50,592 nt of DNA, taken from assembly GCA_903837355.1 (NCBI GenBank), contig CAILUI010000428.1:1-50592 (forward strand), given 5' to 3'. Origin of the DNA: an uncultured Victivallales bacterium (lineage in GTDB: Bacteria; Verrucomicrobiota; Lentisphaeria; Oligosphaerales; JAFGRS01). Shown piece by piece: positions 15,121 through 24,053 of the stretch (the stretch's first letter is position 1; each line of letters begins with the position of its first letter). The notes under the pieces are model-generated. The model was not told the DNA's origin and did no database searches. It was given only the letters and a program-made list of their open reading frames with translations. The position numbers and the translations under genes are program-made.

Positions 15121-16133
15121 GTTGTGGATCTCCTTTGCGGACGTGCGATCAACGAGCGCACCTGAACGTCGGTCTCGACGCGTGGCCCACCCAGCAGGGC
15201 GCTGAAGCGGCTGTGCACACCGGCGCGCTGCGACTGCCAGAGCAGGTCTTCGGCAAACGCAATGCGGCCAGGCTCGAAGAGCAGCACGTCGGTGCTGCTA
15301 CCGGGGTGGTACAAGCTCTTGGGCTGCCCGCGGCGCACAAACAGGCCAGGGAAGACCGGCGACGGGGTCTCGTAACGCTCGGCGCTGTAGCACTGCTCGA
15401 TGCCGCCGATCATCAGGGCCACGACCTCGACCAGGGCCACCCGCCCGACGCCGCTGCCGCCGGGGACGTCGGTCTGGAAGATGGTCACGACGCGCTTGTT
15501 CTTCGAGTACGGCGTCACCGCCTGGACCACGGCAGCCGGGTTGCAGGAGTGGTAGAGCCCATCCACCTCGTAGATGTCCTCGACGCGCCCGGCCACCGGG
15601 GTGTGGTTGTAGTGGTAGCGGTCAGGAGTGAGCCGGAACACCGCCGCCCGCCCCTCGCGGAAGGCCCGTCGCCAGGTCACCTTGCCGGCGCCGAGGAGTT
15701 CGCCGAGATCGAAGAGTTTGCCCTTGAGGAAGAGCGGTTGGCCGGGGCTGAGATCGCCCACCAGGACGCGGGCGTCCGCGGGCGACACCACGGCGTCCGG
15801 CTCGGCGGGCAGTGGCCGGCAGTCCCAGTAGCGGATACGCCGCTCGAACACCCGGCGCGGGGTATCCAGGCTGGCCGGGGCATCGGCGCACTCCTCGAGG
15901 CAGACGCCGCAGGCCTTGAGGAATGAACGGTTGCCGACCAGGCTGCGCTTGAGGTGGGAATCGAAGTACAGGCAGGCCAGCAGCGCGGAACTGCGCGGGC
16001 CGACCAGTTCGCGGAAGAGCCTGCCGGGATGCTCGCGCATCCCCGAGTACAGGAAGCGTATGACCCGGTCGGCGAAGAGCCGCTCATCGACCACGGCGCC
16101 GCTGCGGCGGTCGACGTACTGATGGGGCTGCAT
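15117..16133 (-). CDS. psd: Phosphatidylserine decarboxylase family protein
   Basis: The ATG at 16133 shares one base with the stop of the upstream gene. The 338-residue protein shows the PSD features in order: VVSPADARVLVGD, KGKLFDLGELLG, RLTPDRYHYNHTPVAG with the conserved His, and PGSSTDVLLFEPG near the C-terminus. The last replaces the usual LGST processing site, where the enzyme cleaves itself before the Ser to form the pyruvoyl cofactor. The reaction is phosphatidylserine to phosphatidylethanolamine at the inner membrane. The N-terminal 100 residues resemble long PSD forms. As a member of a putative phosphate-controlled operon it may serve lipid turnover. The alternative is a psd-like decarboxylase for another substrate. 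Confidence 0.85.
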   Translation of the reverse strand: MQPHQYVDRRSGAVVDERLFADRVIRFLYSGMREHPGRLFRELVGPRSSALLACLYFDSHLKRSLVGNRSFLKACGVCLEECADAPASLDTPRRVFERRIRYWDCRPLPAEPDAVVSPADARVLVGDLSPGQPLFLKGKLFDLGELLGAGKVTWRRAFREGRAAVFRLTPDRYHYNHTPVAGRVEDIYEVDGLYHSCNPAAVVQAVTPYSKNKRVVTIFQTDVPGGSGVGRVALVEVVALMIGGIEQCYSAERYETPSPVFPGLFVRRGQPKSLYHPGSSTDVLLFEPGRIAFAEDLLWQSQRAGVHSRFSALLGGPRVETDVQVRSLIARPQRRSTT

Positions 16134-18553
16134 CAGGCTTCTCCGATCTGTGCCAGCCGGGCTTCCTCGGCATCGATCCGGGCGCTGGCGAGCAGGAGGT
16201 GGATGAGCGCTCTGAGCGTCTCGGAACCGGCGCTGTCAGCCAGCAGCTCACCGCGGTGCGCGTCGAGGTAGTCCGCCACTGCCACCCCGTCCGTGATACG
16301 GGCAACGGCCGCGCGCAACTCGGGTCGCTCGTCAAGGGCGGCGCGGTGGCGCGTGCTGAAATCCTCGGTGAGGAAGTCCAGGGCCTCCGCCAGGTGCCGG
16401 CGCCGCAGTTCGTCCCGGTAGTGCCCTTCAGCCGCACGGTTGAAGTCCCCGGCGTTGGCGGCCAGCGGGGAGCGCACGCCGGCGGCTCGGGAGATCTCGC
16501 CGGCCAGGCGCACGGCCGCGTTCCGCGGACCGCCGGCGAGACGCTCGCGCAGGTCCGGCAGAAGCGTCGGCACCCCCAAGCGCTCGACCAAGTCGGCAGC
16601 ATCCTGCTCAAGCACGGCCAGCAGAGCCTGCCGGTAGTCCTTCAAGCGAATCTTCCAGTACTTGGGGTAGCGCCGACTGCTGCGGATGGTGCCCACCTTG
16701 GCCAGAATGCGGTGCATGAAGCGGTTGCTCGTCTGCGTGTGGATGTAGATGTGGCTGACGCCGATGGCGCTCGCGAAGAAGGCCTGGCGGCGTTCACTCT
16801 CGACCACCGGGTCGTCCGGGATATCGTGATGCTCGACCGTGCCCTCGGCCATGTACTTGAACGCCAGGGCCGTGATCAGCATCTGCAGATCGATGGCCGG
16901 CGCCATGTCGTCACGCAGGCTGGGGAAGACGGAGTAGTAACGGCCCTCGAAACCGCAGAAGCCGATGCCGTCGAACTCGCGCGCCTTCATCAGTAGATAG
17001 AGCGACATACGGGCATCGAAGACGCCGAGGTCCTCCAGGTCGCCTTTCAGCCGGGCACTGTTGCCAAGCGAGCCGTCGAGAGCCGGACTGCGGTGGGTGC
17101 TCATCAGCGCCGCGAGGTAGTCAAGCAGGCGGAAGTCGGGGACCCAGTCCCCGCGCAGCCCCAGGAGCCGGCCGAGCCAGCGGTCGGCACGCCGCGGTCC
17201 CCACGGGGTCAGGGCGTGGCCCAGGACGCGGTTGGCCGCTTTGCGGCGCCAGCGCCACCAGAGCATGCGCAGGTGGCTGTAGTCCAGTTCGTGGGCGAGG
17301 AAACCGAGCACCTTCTCGGGATGGAAATCCTGGAAGTCGATGCGGTAGGGATCGGCCGAGTAGGTGCCGACGAAGAGCGGGAGGAAGTGCTCCATGATCT
17401 TGGTGGCCAGATCGGCGACGTGCTTCTCGTGGGCCGCCGTGAAACCGGAGGCAGGGCTCGCCCGCAACTCGGTCAGACGGCGGCTGCCGAGGCTGATATG
17501 CGTGCCGTTGTTGGCCAGGCTGATATTGGAGTTGCTGGGGAGGACGACGAGGTCCCGCGCGATGATGCCGCATTCGTTGAGCTTGGCAACCGCATTCAGG
17601 TGACTGCGGCTGAGCACCTGGTGACACAGGCGCATGTACTCGTGCTTGGCCTCGCCGCAGTCCCATCCCGAGAGGCAGGGATTCATGAACAAGTCGCGGT
17701 AGAAAGCGTCCGAAATGCACTCGCTGAGCGCCTTCTGCCGGACCGGCGGGTGCGGCGAGAAGAACACCAGCGTCTGCTGGCCCGAGGCGCGCAGGCCAAA
17801 GGCTTCGTTGGCGTACATGGCCAGCAGATGCGTCAGCAGGAAGCGCTTGGCGGTCTCGCGGGCCAGGTCGCGCCCATTGCCGCGCTCCGGCGCCAGGGTA
17901 ACCACGTGGAAGGAGCAGGTCTCGGGCGAGGTGTTGTCACTGAGGAAATGCCCCAGCAGGCGCTCGCCGGTCTGGCGCCATGCCGGCGGCGCTGGCGGGT
18001 CGGCGTAGAGGCTGTCCGCCAGCGCCAGTTTGAGCAGGTAGCTGACGGGCACCCTGACCATACTCTCGCCGCCCACCGACACCAGGAAGCGGTCCACGTC
18101 CTGGCGCTGCCCCGCGGCCGGCTGCCGGCGGTCCGCCGCCAGGTCCGTGGCCAGCACGGCCGCGGCCCCGGGCGAGAGCAGGCGCTGCGGGAAGCGCACC
18201 CAACTGTTCTCCCAGACACCCTCGGCGTTGTCGTGCAGCCATGACTGGAGGGCCTGAAGCGTCCGCCGGGGCGCATCGCCAGCGGCAACCCGACGGCTGA
18301 CGTTGGCGAAGAAGCCCGACTCGGCGACCGTGCGCGGCAAGTCTGCGCTCTGGGGGTCGCCGATGACCACCGTCTGGAGCTCATTCTCGGAGCCGGCCGT
18401 AACATCACCGACGCCAAAGGGCAAGGTCTCTGGGCGCCCGCGACGGATGCCCATCCGCGTAAGACACTCCTGCAGGTCCGGCCGGGAACCGGCTGCCGGC
18501 GGCGGCGCGCTCAGCCGGGGGCCGGGGGCCATGGTGGTGGAGGACTGGCTCAT
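16133..18553 (-). CDS. Unrecognised 806-residue protein of the lipid/glycosyltransferase operon
   Basis: The ATG at 18553 overlaps the stop of the upstream glycosyltransferase gene (ATGA), with GGAG seven bases before it, so I reject the longer frame to 18610. The product has no signal peptide or clear membrane segment except WWRWRRKAANRVLGHAL, a cationic amphipathic stretch. Visible conserved-looking pieces are LQSWLHDNAEGVWENSWVRF, FFSPHPPVRQKALSECISDA, PCLSGWDCGEAKHEYMRL, VLPSNSNISLANNGTHISLG and VSHIYIHTQTSNRFMHRI. None matches a family I know. The Asn/His/Asp-rich motifs could form an active site. Position between a glycosyltransferase and a phospholipid decarboxylase gene suggests work on a lipid or a lipid-linked sugar. 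This is inference. Confidence 0.8.
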   Translation of the reverse strand: MSQSSTTMAPGPRLSAPPPAAGSRPDLQECLTRMGIRRGRPETLPFGVGDVTAGSENELQTVVIGDPQSADLPRTVAESGFFANVSRRVAAGDAPRRTLQALQSWLHDNAEGVWENSWVRFPQRLLSPGAAAVLATDLAADRRQPAAGQRQDVDRFLVSVGGESMVRVPVSYLLKLALADSLYADPPAPPAWRQTGERLLGHFLSDNTSPETCSFHVVTLAPERGNGRDLARETAKRFLLTHLLAMYANEAFGLRASGQQTLVFFSPHPPVRQKALSECISDAFYRDLFMNPCLSGWDCGEAKHEYMRLCHQVLSRSHLNAVAKLNECGIIARDLVVLPSNSNISLANNGTHISLGSRRLTELRASPASGFTAAHEKHVADLATKIMEHFLPLFVGTYSADPYRIDFQDFHPEKVLGFLAHELDYSHLRMLWWRWRRKAANRVLGHALTPWGPRRADRWLGRLLGLRGDWVPDFRLLDYLAALMSTHRSPALDGSLGNSARLKGDLEDLGVFDARMSLYLLMKAREFDGIGFCGFEGRYYSVFPSLRDDMAPAIDLQMLITALAFKYMAEGTVEHHDIPDDPVVESERRQAFFASAIGVSHIYIHTQTSNRFMHRILAKVGTIRSSRRYPKYWKIRLKDYRQALLAVLEQDAADLVERLGVPTLLPDLRERLAGGPRNAAVRLAGEISRAAGVRSPLAANAGDFNRAAEGHYRDELRRRHLAEALDFLTEDFSTRHRAALDERPELRAAVARITDGVAVADYLDAHRGELLADSAGSETLRALIHLLLASARIDAEEARLAQIGEA

Positions 18554-19740
18554 GGTGCGCTCCGGATGTCCAGGTACAATTCCCGCACGCTGGCATTGAT
18601 GGTTTCCCAACGCCGCTCAAGCATCGCCTCGCGGGCCTTGCGGCCGAAGCGAAGCCGGCTTTCCTCGTCCCTGCTCAGGGCATCGCAGACGCGCGCCAGG
18701 ATCTCGGGCCCGGCTCCGTCCACCAGCAGCCCGGTGGCGCCGTGCCGGACGATCTGGCTCGGACCCGGGGCGCGGACCGCCACCACCGGCAGTCCGGAAG
18801 CCATGGCTTCCTGCAGCACGTTGCCGAAGGTCTCGGTGTACGAGGCGAAGACAAACAGGTCAGCCGAGGCGTAGGTTTCGGCCAACGCCTCGCCGTGCAG
18901 GAAGCCGGTGAAGGTGACCCCGGGACCAGCCTGGCGCTCGAGCTGGGCCCGCCGGGGGCCGTCACCGACCACCCAAAGCCGCACCGGCGTCCCCCAGTCA
19001 TGCAGCAGCCTGAAGGCGGCCAGGATGGCCTCCACGTTCTTCTCGGCGGCCAGCCGGCCGACGTAGAGGAGCACCCGGTCCTGCGGCCCGGCGCCACGCT
19101 GCACCCGCAGCGCTTCCCGACGGCGGTCCGGGGCAAACAGGGCGCTGTCGACGCCGCGGCTCCAGACGCCGACGCGCTCGAAGCCCCGCTCGTTGAGCGT
19201 CTGCTGCAGGGCCGCCGTCGGGCAGAGCGTCGCCAACGTGCGGTTGTGGAACCAGCGCAGGTACTTCCAGACGAGGGCAGTGCAAGCGCCCAGGCGGTAT
19301 GCCCCGAGGTACATGGCGAAGTTCGTGTGGTAGGAACTCACGCAGGGCAGGCGCAGTTGCCGCGCCGCCCGCAAGCCGGCGAACCCCAGAGGGCCTTCGG
19401 TCGCCAGATGGACGACATCGGGGCGGAACCGGCGCAGGACGGCACCCAGGCGCCCCGGCGGCGGCAGCGCCAATCGTACCTCGGCATAGCCGGGCAACGC
19501 GATCGAGGGAATGCACTCGGTCCGCTCTGGGCAGCCCGCATCCTGCCTGCCAGCCGGGTGGCTGGACAGCACCAGCAGCACCTCGTCGCCCTGGTCACGC
19601 AGCCCCGCGGTGAGGGTGCCCAGGGTGCGGGCGACCCCGTTCACTTCCGGGCCAAACGTCTCTGAGATCAGGGCGAGGCGCAGGGGCGCGCCCCGGGGGA
19701 CGCAGGCGGCCGGTTGTACCCGGTTCCGGGCCATGGTCAC
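18550..19740 (-). CDS. GT4 glycosyltransferase, SqdX/MgtA-like
   Basis: The start is the GTG at 19740 that overlaps the stop of the upstream gene (GTGA); an ATG at 19734 is possible. The 396-residue protein has the N-terminal acceptor half with LALISETFGPEVNGVARTL, FRPDVVHLATEGPLGFAGL and CVSSYHTNFAMYLGAYRLG. The donor half has VLLYVGRLAAEKNVEAILAA, LWVVGDGPRRAQLER, VTFTGFLHGEALAETYASAD and the EX7E segment ETFGNVLQEAMASGLPVVAV. SYHTNF...YLG and WSRGVDSALFAP closely follow SqdX/SQD2 and MgtA-type enzymes that glycosylate diacylglycerol. Those enzymes are often induced when phosphate is scarce, to replace phospholipid. Substrate is not provable from the sequence. It is cytoplasmic or peripheral to the inner membrane. 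Confidence 0.88.
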   Translation of the reverse strand: MTMARNRVQPAACVPRGAPLRLALISETFGPEVNGVARTLGTLTAGLRDQGDEVLLVLSSHPAGRQDAGCPERTECIPSIALPGYAEVRLALPPPGRLGAVLRRFRPDVVHLATEGPLGFAGLRAARQLRLPCVSSYHTNFAMYLGAYRLGACTALVWKYLRWFHNRTLATLCPTAALQQTLNERGFERVGVWSRGVDSALFAPDRRREALRVQRGAGPQDRVLLYVGRLAAEKNVEAILAAFRLLHDWGTPVRLWVVGDGPRRAQLERQAGPGVTFTGFLHGEALAETYASADLFVFASYTETFGNVLQEAMASGLPVVAVRAPGPSQIVRHGATGLLVDGAGPEILARVCDALSRDEESRLRFGRKAREAMLERRWETINASVRELYLDIRSAP

Positions 19741-22145
19741 CGCCTCGCCCCCTTCCCCGAGGCCTGCCAGAAGGACTCCAGGATGCGCGGCCAGCTCCGC
19801 TCGCGGGCATTGGCCAGCGCCCGTTCGCCCATGGCCTGCCGCAGGTCGGCGTCGGCGTACAGCGCTGCCATCGCGTCGCGTAACGGCCTGGCGGTAGCCA
19901 TGTCGACGATCATTCCTGAACGATGCTCCCGCACGATCTCCTGGGGACCGCCCTGGTTGGAAACAATGGCCGGCAGACCGCAGGCCTGAGCCTCGAGCAC
20001 GACGTTGCCGAAGGTATCCGAGGTGCTGGGAAAGACGAAGGCATCGGCACTGGCATAGGCACTGGCCAGCGCCTCGCCGCGGAGGAAACCGGTGAACACG
20101 ACGTCCGCACGCCCGGCGCAGCGCGCCCGCAGTTCCGGCAACAACGGTCCGTCACCGACGATCACCAACTCGGCGGGACAGCCGCCGCGCCGCAGGTCGT
20201 CAAAAGCGTCCACGAGAGTACCGAGGTTCTTCTCCGGGGACACCCGTCCGGCGTAGAGGAACTTGAAGTGACCGTTGCCGCCAAACTGGTGCAGGAACTC
20301 CGGATCGCGCCGCTCGGGACGAAACAGCGCGGTGTCCACGCCGCGCGGCAGAACCTCGATGGGCTTCTGGTCCAGGCCGTTGTCGCGGAGCTCTTGGCGG
20401 TACCACTCGCTGGGCACGAAGACCATGTCCATCTGGCCGTAGAACCACCACATGAACCGCCCCGCCAACTGCGCCAGGTCGTCATCGTCGGTCATGACCC
20501 GGACGTACTCCGGGAAGTCGGTGTGGTAGATGCCGGCGGTCCGCAGCCCGAGCAGCCGCGCCGCCGCGAGGCCGGTGAGCCCAAGCGGCCCCGGCGTGGA
20601 GATGATCACCTCCGTGAACTGCCCGCGCTCCAGGTACTCGACGACCTCGAGAAAGGGCGGAAAGGCGAGCTGCTGACTGGGGTACTCGGGCATGCTCAGC
20701 ATGCCGACCGGAGTGAAGTTCATCAACCACTCCGGGGCCGGGACGGGCGGCTTCTCGAGACAGGTGAGGACGGTCAGGTCGCGGCCCTGTTGCCGCGCCG
20801 TCTCAGTCAGTCGGCGCACGGTCATCGCGACGCCGTTGACATCGTCGAAGGTATCGGTGATCCAGGCCTTGCGCGTGGGTAGCAGGTCGGCGGCCAGCGG
20901 CGCGAAGCGCTGTTCGAGATCCGTCATCAGCCGGTCGTCTTTGTGCTGAGTGGCGTAGGCGGTCAGGTAGGGGGCGATGGCCAGCCCAACCGGCGCCAGT
21001 GCCGCCAGCGACTGCAGGCTCTCCAGGAGCGAGGCGTTGCCGAGATGGGTGGCGAAGGTCTGCAGAAAATGGTAGCCGACGCCGTGGCTCAGCCGACAGG
21101 CCATGGCGAAGGCCTTGTCGCTGGCCGCGCTAGCGGGCTGCGGCACAGCCCCCGGTCGCGGCGGCGCCAGCAGCCCGGAGAACTCGCGCGCCAGGCGCTC
21201 CTCCACGGGACTGAGCCGACTCGCCTGCAACGGTCGCAACAAGGTCCGCTTGAGCGAGCGCAGGAAGGGGAATGACTCCGGCGCCGGGGGCGGTGTGTGC
21301 GTCAACCGCTGCAGCAGGGCCTCGATGAGCTTCGAGTGGCCGCCGCGCCCGCTGGCCAGGCGGTCGCGGTAGTAGCTGTAAGCAATATGATAGAGACTGT
21401 GAGCAAAGCGCACGGCCGTCCCGGACTGGCCCGCGGGCGCATGGCGACCGGCGCGCAGGTGCTCGAGGAACTCGGTGACCGAGGCGGCCGGGGGGGTCAG
21501 CGTGTGCGCCGAGGCGACATAGCAGCCGCTATGGTCGTCGCTGCCGCCGGTCAGAGCCTTGCGCCAGGGTTCCGCCCCGGTGGGCGTCAGCGCCTGCACG
21601 GCCGCCATCTCGGCGAGCAGCTCGGGCGTGAGGTGGGCGAGCAGCACCTCCACCAGCCGATTGGCCCGCGCCTGCCGGGTTCCGTTCAGTGCCTCAAAGG
21701 TGTTGAACAGCACCAGCAACTGCTCGATGTGCGCGACGGTCAGCCGGTTGTTGACGGCGAAGGTCGGGTGGGCCACGCTGTGCGCCAGGCGCTGGTCCAC
21801 GAGGTAGTCCCGCAGGACGCGGATGTCCTGCCGGACCTCCTGAATCGCCTCGAACTGGACCTCGCTCAGGCCGAAGACCAGGATGTGGACCTTACAGCCA
21901 TCGTCCGGGAAGTACGAGGTTACTTCGCTGGAAAGGAAGGTGCCCGGCAGGTCCGCGATCTCGAGGGCACCACGGATGCTGTTATGGTCGGTAATGGTGA
22001 CGAACTCCATGCCCTGGCGCCGGGCGCTGGCGTGGAGGTCGCGCGGCGACACGAAGCTCTCGGGAGCGCCGATGCGGCGCAGCACCCACTCGCTGGGACG
22101 ATCGGAGTACCGGCTATGCACATGCAGATCGGCTCGGGATTCCAT
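19737..22145 (-). CDS. PHP-domain phosphoesterase fused to a GT4 glycosyltransferase
   Basis: I choose the ATG at 22145, with AAGGGCGG upstream; the frame extends to 22235 but the PHP domain starts right after this ATG. The 802-residue product begins DLHVHSRYSDRPSEW, then FVTITDHNSIRGA, LSSEVTSYFP, AHPTFAVNN and TGGSDDHSGCYVA, the metal-binding motifs of PHP phosphoesterases. A helical linker of about 200 residues follows. The C-terminal half is a GT4 enzyme: DTFDDVNGVAMTVRRL, STPGPLGLTGLAAARLLG, AGIYHTDFPEYVRV, LPRGVDTALFRPERRD, LYAGRVSPEKNLGTLV, VFTGFLRGEALASAYASAD and DTFGNVVLEAQACGLPAIVS. Both halves keep their catalytic residues. The GT half is of the same class as its operon neighbour. 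The two activities in one chain might couple sugar transfer to phosphate release. Confidence 0.88.
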   Translation of the reverse strand: MESRADLHVHSRYSDRPSEWVLRRIGAPESFVSPRDLHASARRQGMEFVTITDHNSIRGALEIADLPGTFLSSEVTSYFPDDGCKVHILVFGLSEVQFEAIQEVRQDIRVLRDYLVDQRLAHSVAHPTFAVNNRLTVAHIEQLLVLFNTFEALNGTRQARANRLVEVLLAHLTPELLAEMAAVQALTPTGAEPWRKALTGGSDDHSGCYVASAHTLTPPAASVTEFLEHLRAGRHAPAGQSGTAVRFAHSLYHIAYSYYRDRLASGRGGHSKLIEALLQRLTHTPPPAPESFPFLRSLKRTLLRPLQASRLSPVEERLAREFSGLLAPPRPGAVPQPASAASDKAFAMACRLSHGVGYHFLQTFATHLGNASLLESLQSLAALAPVGLAIAPYLTAYATQHKDDRLMTDLEQRFAPLAADLLPTRKAWITDTFDDVNGVAMTVRRLTETARQQGRDLTVLTCLEKPPVPAPEWLMNFTPVGMLSMPEYPSQQLAFPPFLEVVEYLERGQFTEVIISTPGPLGLTGLAAARLLGLRTAGIYHTDFPEYVRVMTDDDDLAQLAGRFMWWFYGQMDMVFVPSEWYRQELRDNGLDQKPIEVLPRGVDTALFRPERRDPEFLHQFGGNGHFKFLYAGRVSPEKNLGTLVDAFDDLRRGGCPAELVIVGDGPLLPELRARCAGRADVVFTGFLRGEALASAYASADAFVFPSTSDTFGNVVLEAQACGLPAIVSNQGGPQEIVREHRSGMIVDMATARPLRDAMAALYADADLRQAMGERALANARERSWPRILESFWQASGKGARR

Positions 22146-22267
22146 CCTATCCGCCCTTCTTCCTGTGTTACCCGCCCCTACCCGGAGCGCCGGAGGAACC
22201 CCGACGACTGGCCCGGCAGGTCTGCCGAGGCCCAACGCCCCGGCCCACGGGTCTGCTGCTCAAAGGG

Positions 22268-22320
22268 AGTATAGGCTTGCCCTATGAGGCCGACGTTAGC
22301 ACGGCATTAGGGCGCGTTAG
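22268..22320 (-). promoter_or_regulatory. Candidate Pho box 4 and promoter of the glycosyltransferase/lipid operon
   Basis: The minus strand reads CTAAC-N5-CTAAT-N6-CTAAC (22320-22295), three words spaced 10 and 11 bp. TATACT at 22273-22268 is a good -10 hexamer, 21 bases further on. The site is about 150 bp from the ATG of the PHP-glycosyltransferase gene. This is the best promoter-box pair among the five sites. Confidence 0.6.
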
Positions 22321-22729
22321 GTAGGCATGAGAAGCGCCGCGCGAAGGGCCGTCCGCAGCGGGAGCGTAGCGGTGTCGTTCGGCGCGGCTGAAGCCTGGAC
22401 GGTGCGTTGCCGCAGTCGGGGCGGCTCTCCCGAAGCGCCCCAAAGCCAGTGCTTCGCGCACCAGATCGGTCAGAAACGTGTCCCGGCACGCCAAAGCCCG
22501 GTTGGACCGATCCAGGCCCGCCGCTAACGTAAGCTGCACTATAAGTCACTAATATATCTACAAATACTTTGTGCATAACTATTTATGGTTAACTTCCAAG
22601 CGGTCTGAGGGGAATTCCAGGCCCTCCACGGTCTTTTTGGATAGGGTCGGGCTACAGTGAGGGCGGACCGGCGGACGGCGCCAAGGCGCCGATGGGCAGT
22701 GAGCCGGCCGCAGGAGGACGCCCCCGAGC
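22321..22729. other. Intergenic region with an A+T-rich block
   Basis: No gene is supported here. Bases about 22536-22605 are markedly A+T-rich in an otherwise G+C-rich window (CACTAATATATCTACAAATA and TGCATAACTATTTATGGTTA). It lies between divergent units, 130-190 bp before the hydrolase gene, and could be that gene's promoter region or the edge of a transferred segment. Confidence 0.5.
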
Positions 22730-24019
22730 ATGAGCAACCCGATGGACAGGCCAGACCCAGCGCGTGCCGTCAGTGAAGGGGATGGGTCGAGGTCACTGGT
22801 GCTCGCGCTCCTGCTGGTCGCGCTCTGCGGGGCCGGCCTGTCTCTGTGCTGCTCGTGCTTCGAGCGCAGCCCTCGTCAGGGAACGATCCCGCCTGACAAC
22901 GGGTCTGCGCGTGCGCTCCCGCTCGGCAATGCGCCTGCGTCCTCGGACTCGATCCCCCAGTCCGCGCGTTCCCCGAGCCCGGGTGAGCCGAGCGGCAGGC
23001 GCAGACCGGGGCGCCCGCTGTACGGCATCGCATTCCCGCCGATGGCTGACGAGAAGGGCAGAGCGGTCACCGCGCGCCAGGTTCCTGCGCTCGGCGTCAA
23101 GACGATCCGCTACTCTGAGAACTGGCGCTTCCGCGAGCCCCGGAGAGGCGAGTACTACTGGCAGGCGATGGACGACCGCATTGCCTTCTGCGAGAAGATG
23201 GGGTTCCGGTTGCTCCTCACGATCGAGAGTTATGCGCCCGCATGGATGGAGCGGCAGCAGGTGGGTAAGCTCGGCGCGGTGTTCAGCGACTATGACGCGT
23301 TCAGGGATTTCGTCACGGTGATGTCCCGACGGTACGCCGGACGAATCGCGCAGGTGCAGTTCGGCAACGAATGGGACAACCCTGATGCTTACCCCGGAAC
23401 GGCTCAGGATATGATCCGGGCAACGAACCTGCTATACGATGCGTTCAAAGCGAATTCGCCGACGACACGAGTCGTGCTCGGCAGCATGACGTACGCACTG
23501 TTCGCGCTGCGACTGCACACGGAGCAGCCCGACCGCTACGTTTTCCCGCTGGAATCGGCGTACCGAGCCGGCCAGTCCCGCTCAACCCTCGAGGCGTACA
23601 TCCGGAAGTGCCTCGCACGGTTGCCGGAATACGAGGCGCGCGTCGGCCAGGTGCTCGCCGGCGCGAGATACGACGCGATCGACATCCACCTGTACGACGA
23701 TCCCGAGAACTGGGCAGCTTATCTCGGCTATGCCAAGGCAATGTGTGACAAACCGACCCTCGTCTCAGAGTTCGGGTGCCCAAACCCGACGTTCGAGAAA
23801 TATGATCCGGAATACCACGCGCGGCGCCTTGAGGCATGCCTTCACACCCTTGACGCTCTGCCGGTGGAGGAGGCGTACTACTTCAGCCTGATCACGGAGG
23901 GCGACACATCCGCTTACCATGTGGACAGCGGTTTGCTTCGCGGCGACCTGACCCGGAAGCCAGCTTACGATGTACTGAGGAAGCACCTGCAAAGCGGCCC
24001 TGGCGTTGCCGACAGGTAG
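22730..24019 (+). CDS. Membrane-anchored glycoside hydrolase-like protein (clan GH-A fold)
   Basis: The ATG at 22730 follows AGGAGGA at a long 12-base spacing; an ATG at 22742 is possible. The 429-residue protein has a hydrophobic segment LVLALLLVALCGAGLSLCCS near residues 24-43, either a signal peptide or an anchor, then a Pro/Ser-rich linker to about 95. The rest looks like a TIM barrel: YGIAFPPMADEKG, ALGVKTIRYSENWRFREP, FCEKMGFRLLLTIESYAPAW, IAQVQFGNEWDNP, IDIHLYDDPENW, TLVSEFGCPNP and YYFSLITEGD. The NE in FGNEW and the Glu in SEFG fit acid/base and nucleophile of clan GH-A families such as GH5 and GH39. Substrate unknown. The gene is plus-strand, opposite to its neighbours on both sides. 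Confidence 0.75.
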   Translation: MSNPMDRPDPARAVSEGDGSRSLVLALLLVALCGAGLSLCCSCFERSPRQGTIPPDNGSARALPLGNAPASSDSIPQSARSPSPGEPSGRRRPGRPLYGIAFPPMADEKGRAVTARQVPALGVKTIRYSENWRFREPRRGEYYWQAMDDRIAFCEKMGFRLLLTIESYAPAWMERQQVGKLGAVFSDYDAFRDFVTVMSRRYAGRIAQVQFGNEWDNPDAYPGTAQDMIRATNLLYDAFKANSPTTRVVLGSMTYALFALRLHTEQPDRYVFPLESAYRAGQSRSTLEAYIRKCLARLPEYEARVGQVLAGARYDAIDIHLYDDPENWAAYLGYAKAMCDKPTLVSEFGCPNPTFEKYDPEYHARRLEACLHTLDALPVEEAYYFSLITEGDTSAYHVDSGLLRGDLTRKPAYDVLRKHLQSGPGVADR

Positions 24020-24053
24020 AGGACCTCCGGGGCGGATGGAGACTGGAGTCGCC

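Noticed and set aside
17093..18244. 383-codon plus-strand frame opposite the 806-residue gene
   Set aside because: The minus-strand gene is fixed by start/stop overlaps on both sides, so this is a shadow.
22327..22527. Short gene in the gap upstream of the hydrolase
   Set aside because: No ribosome site, Arg/Ser-rich shadow composition and no similarity to known proteins.
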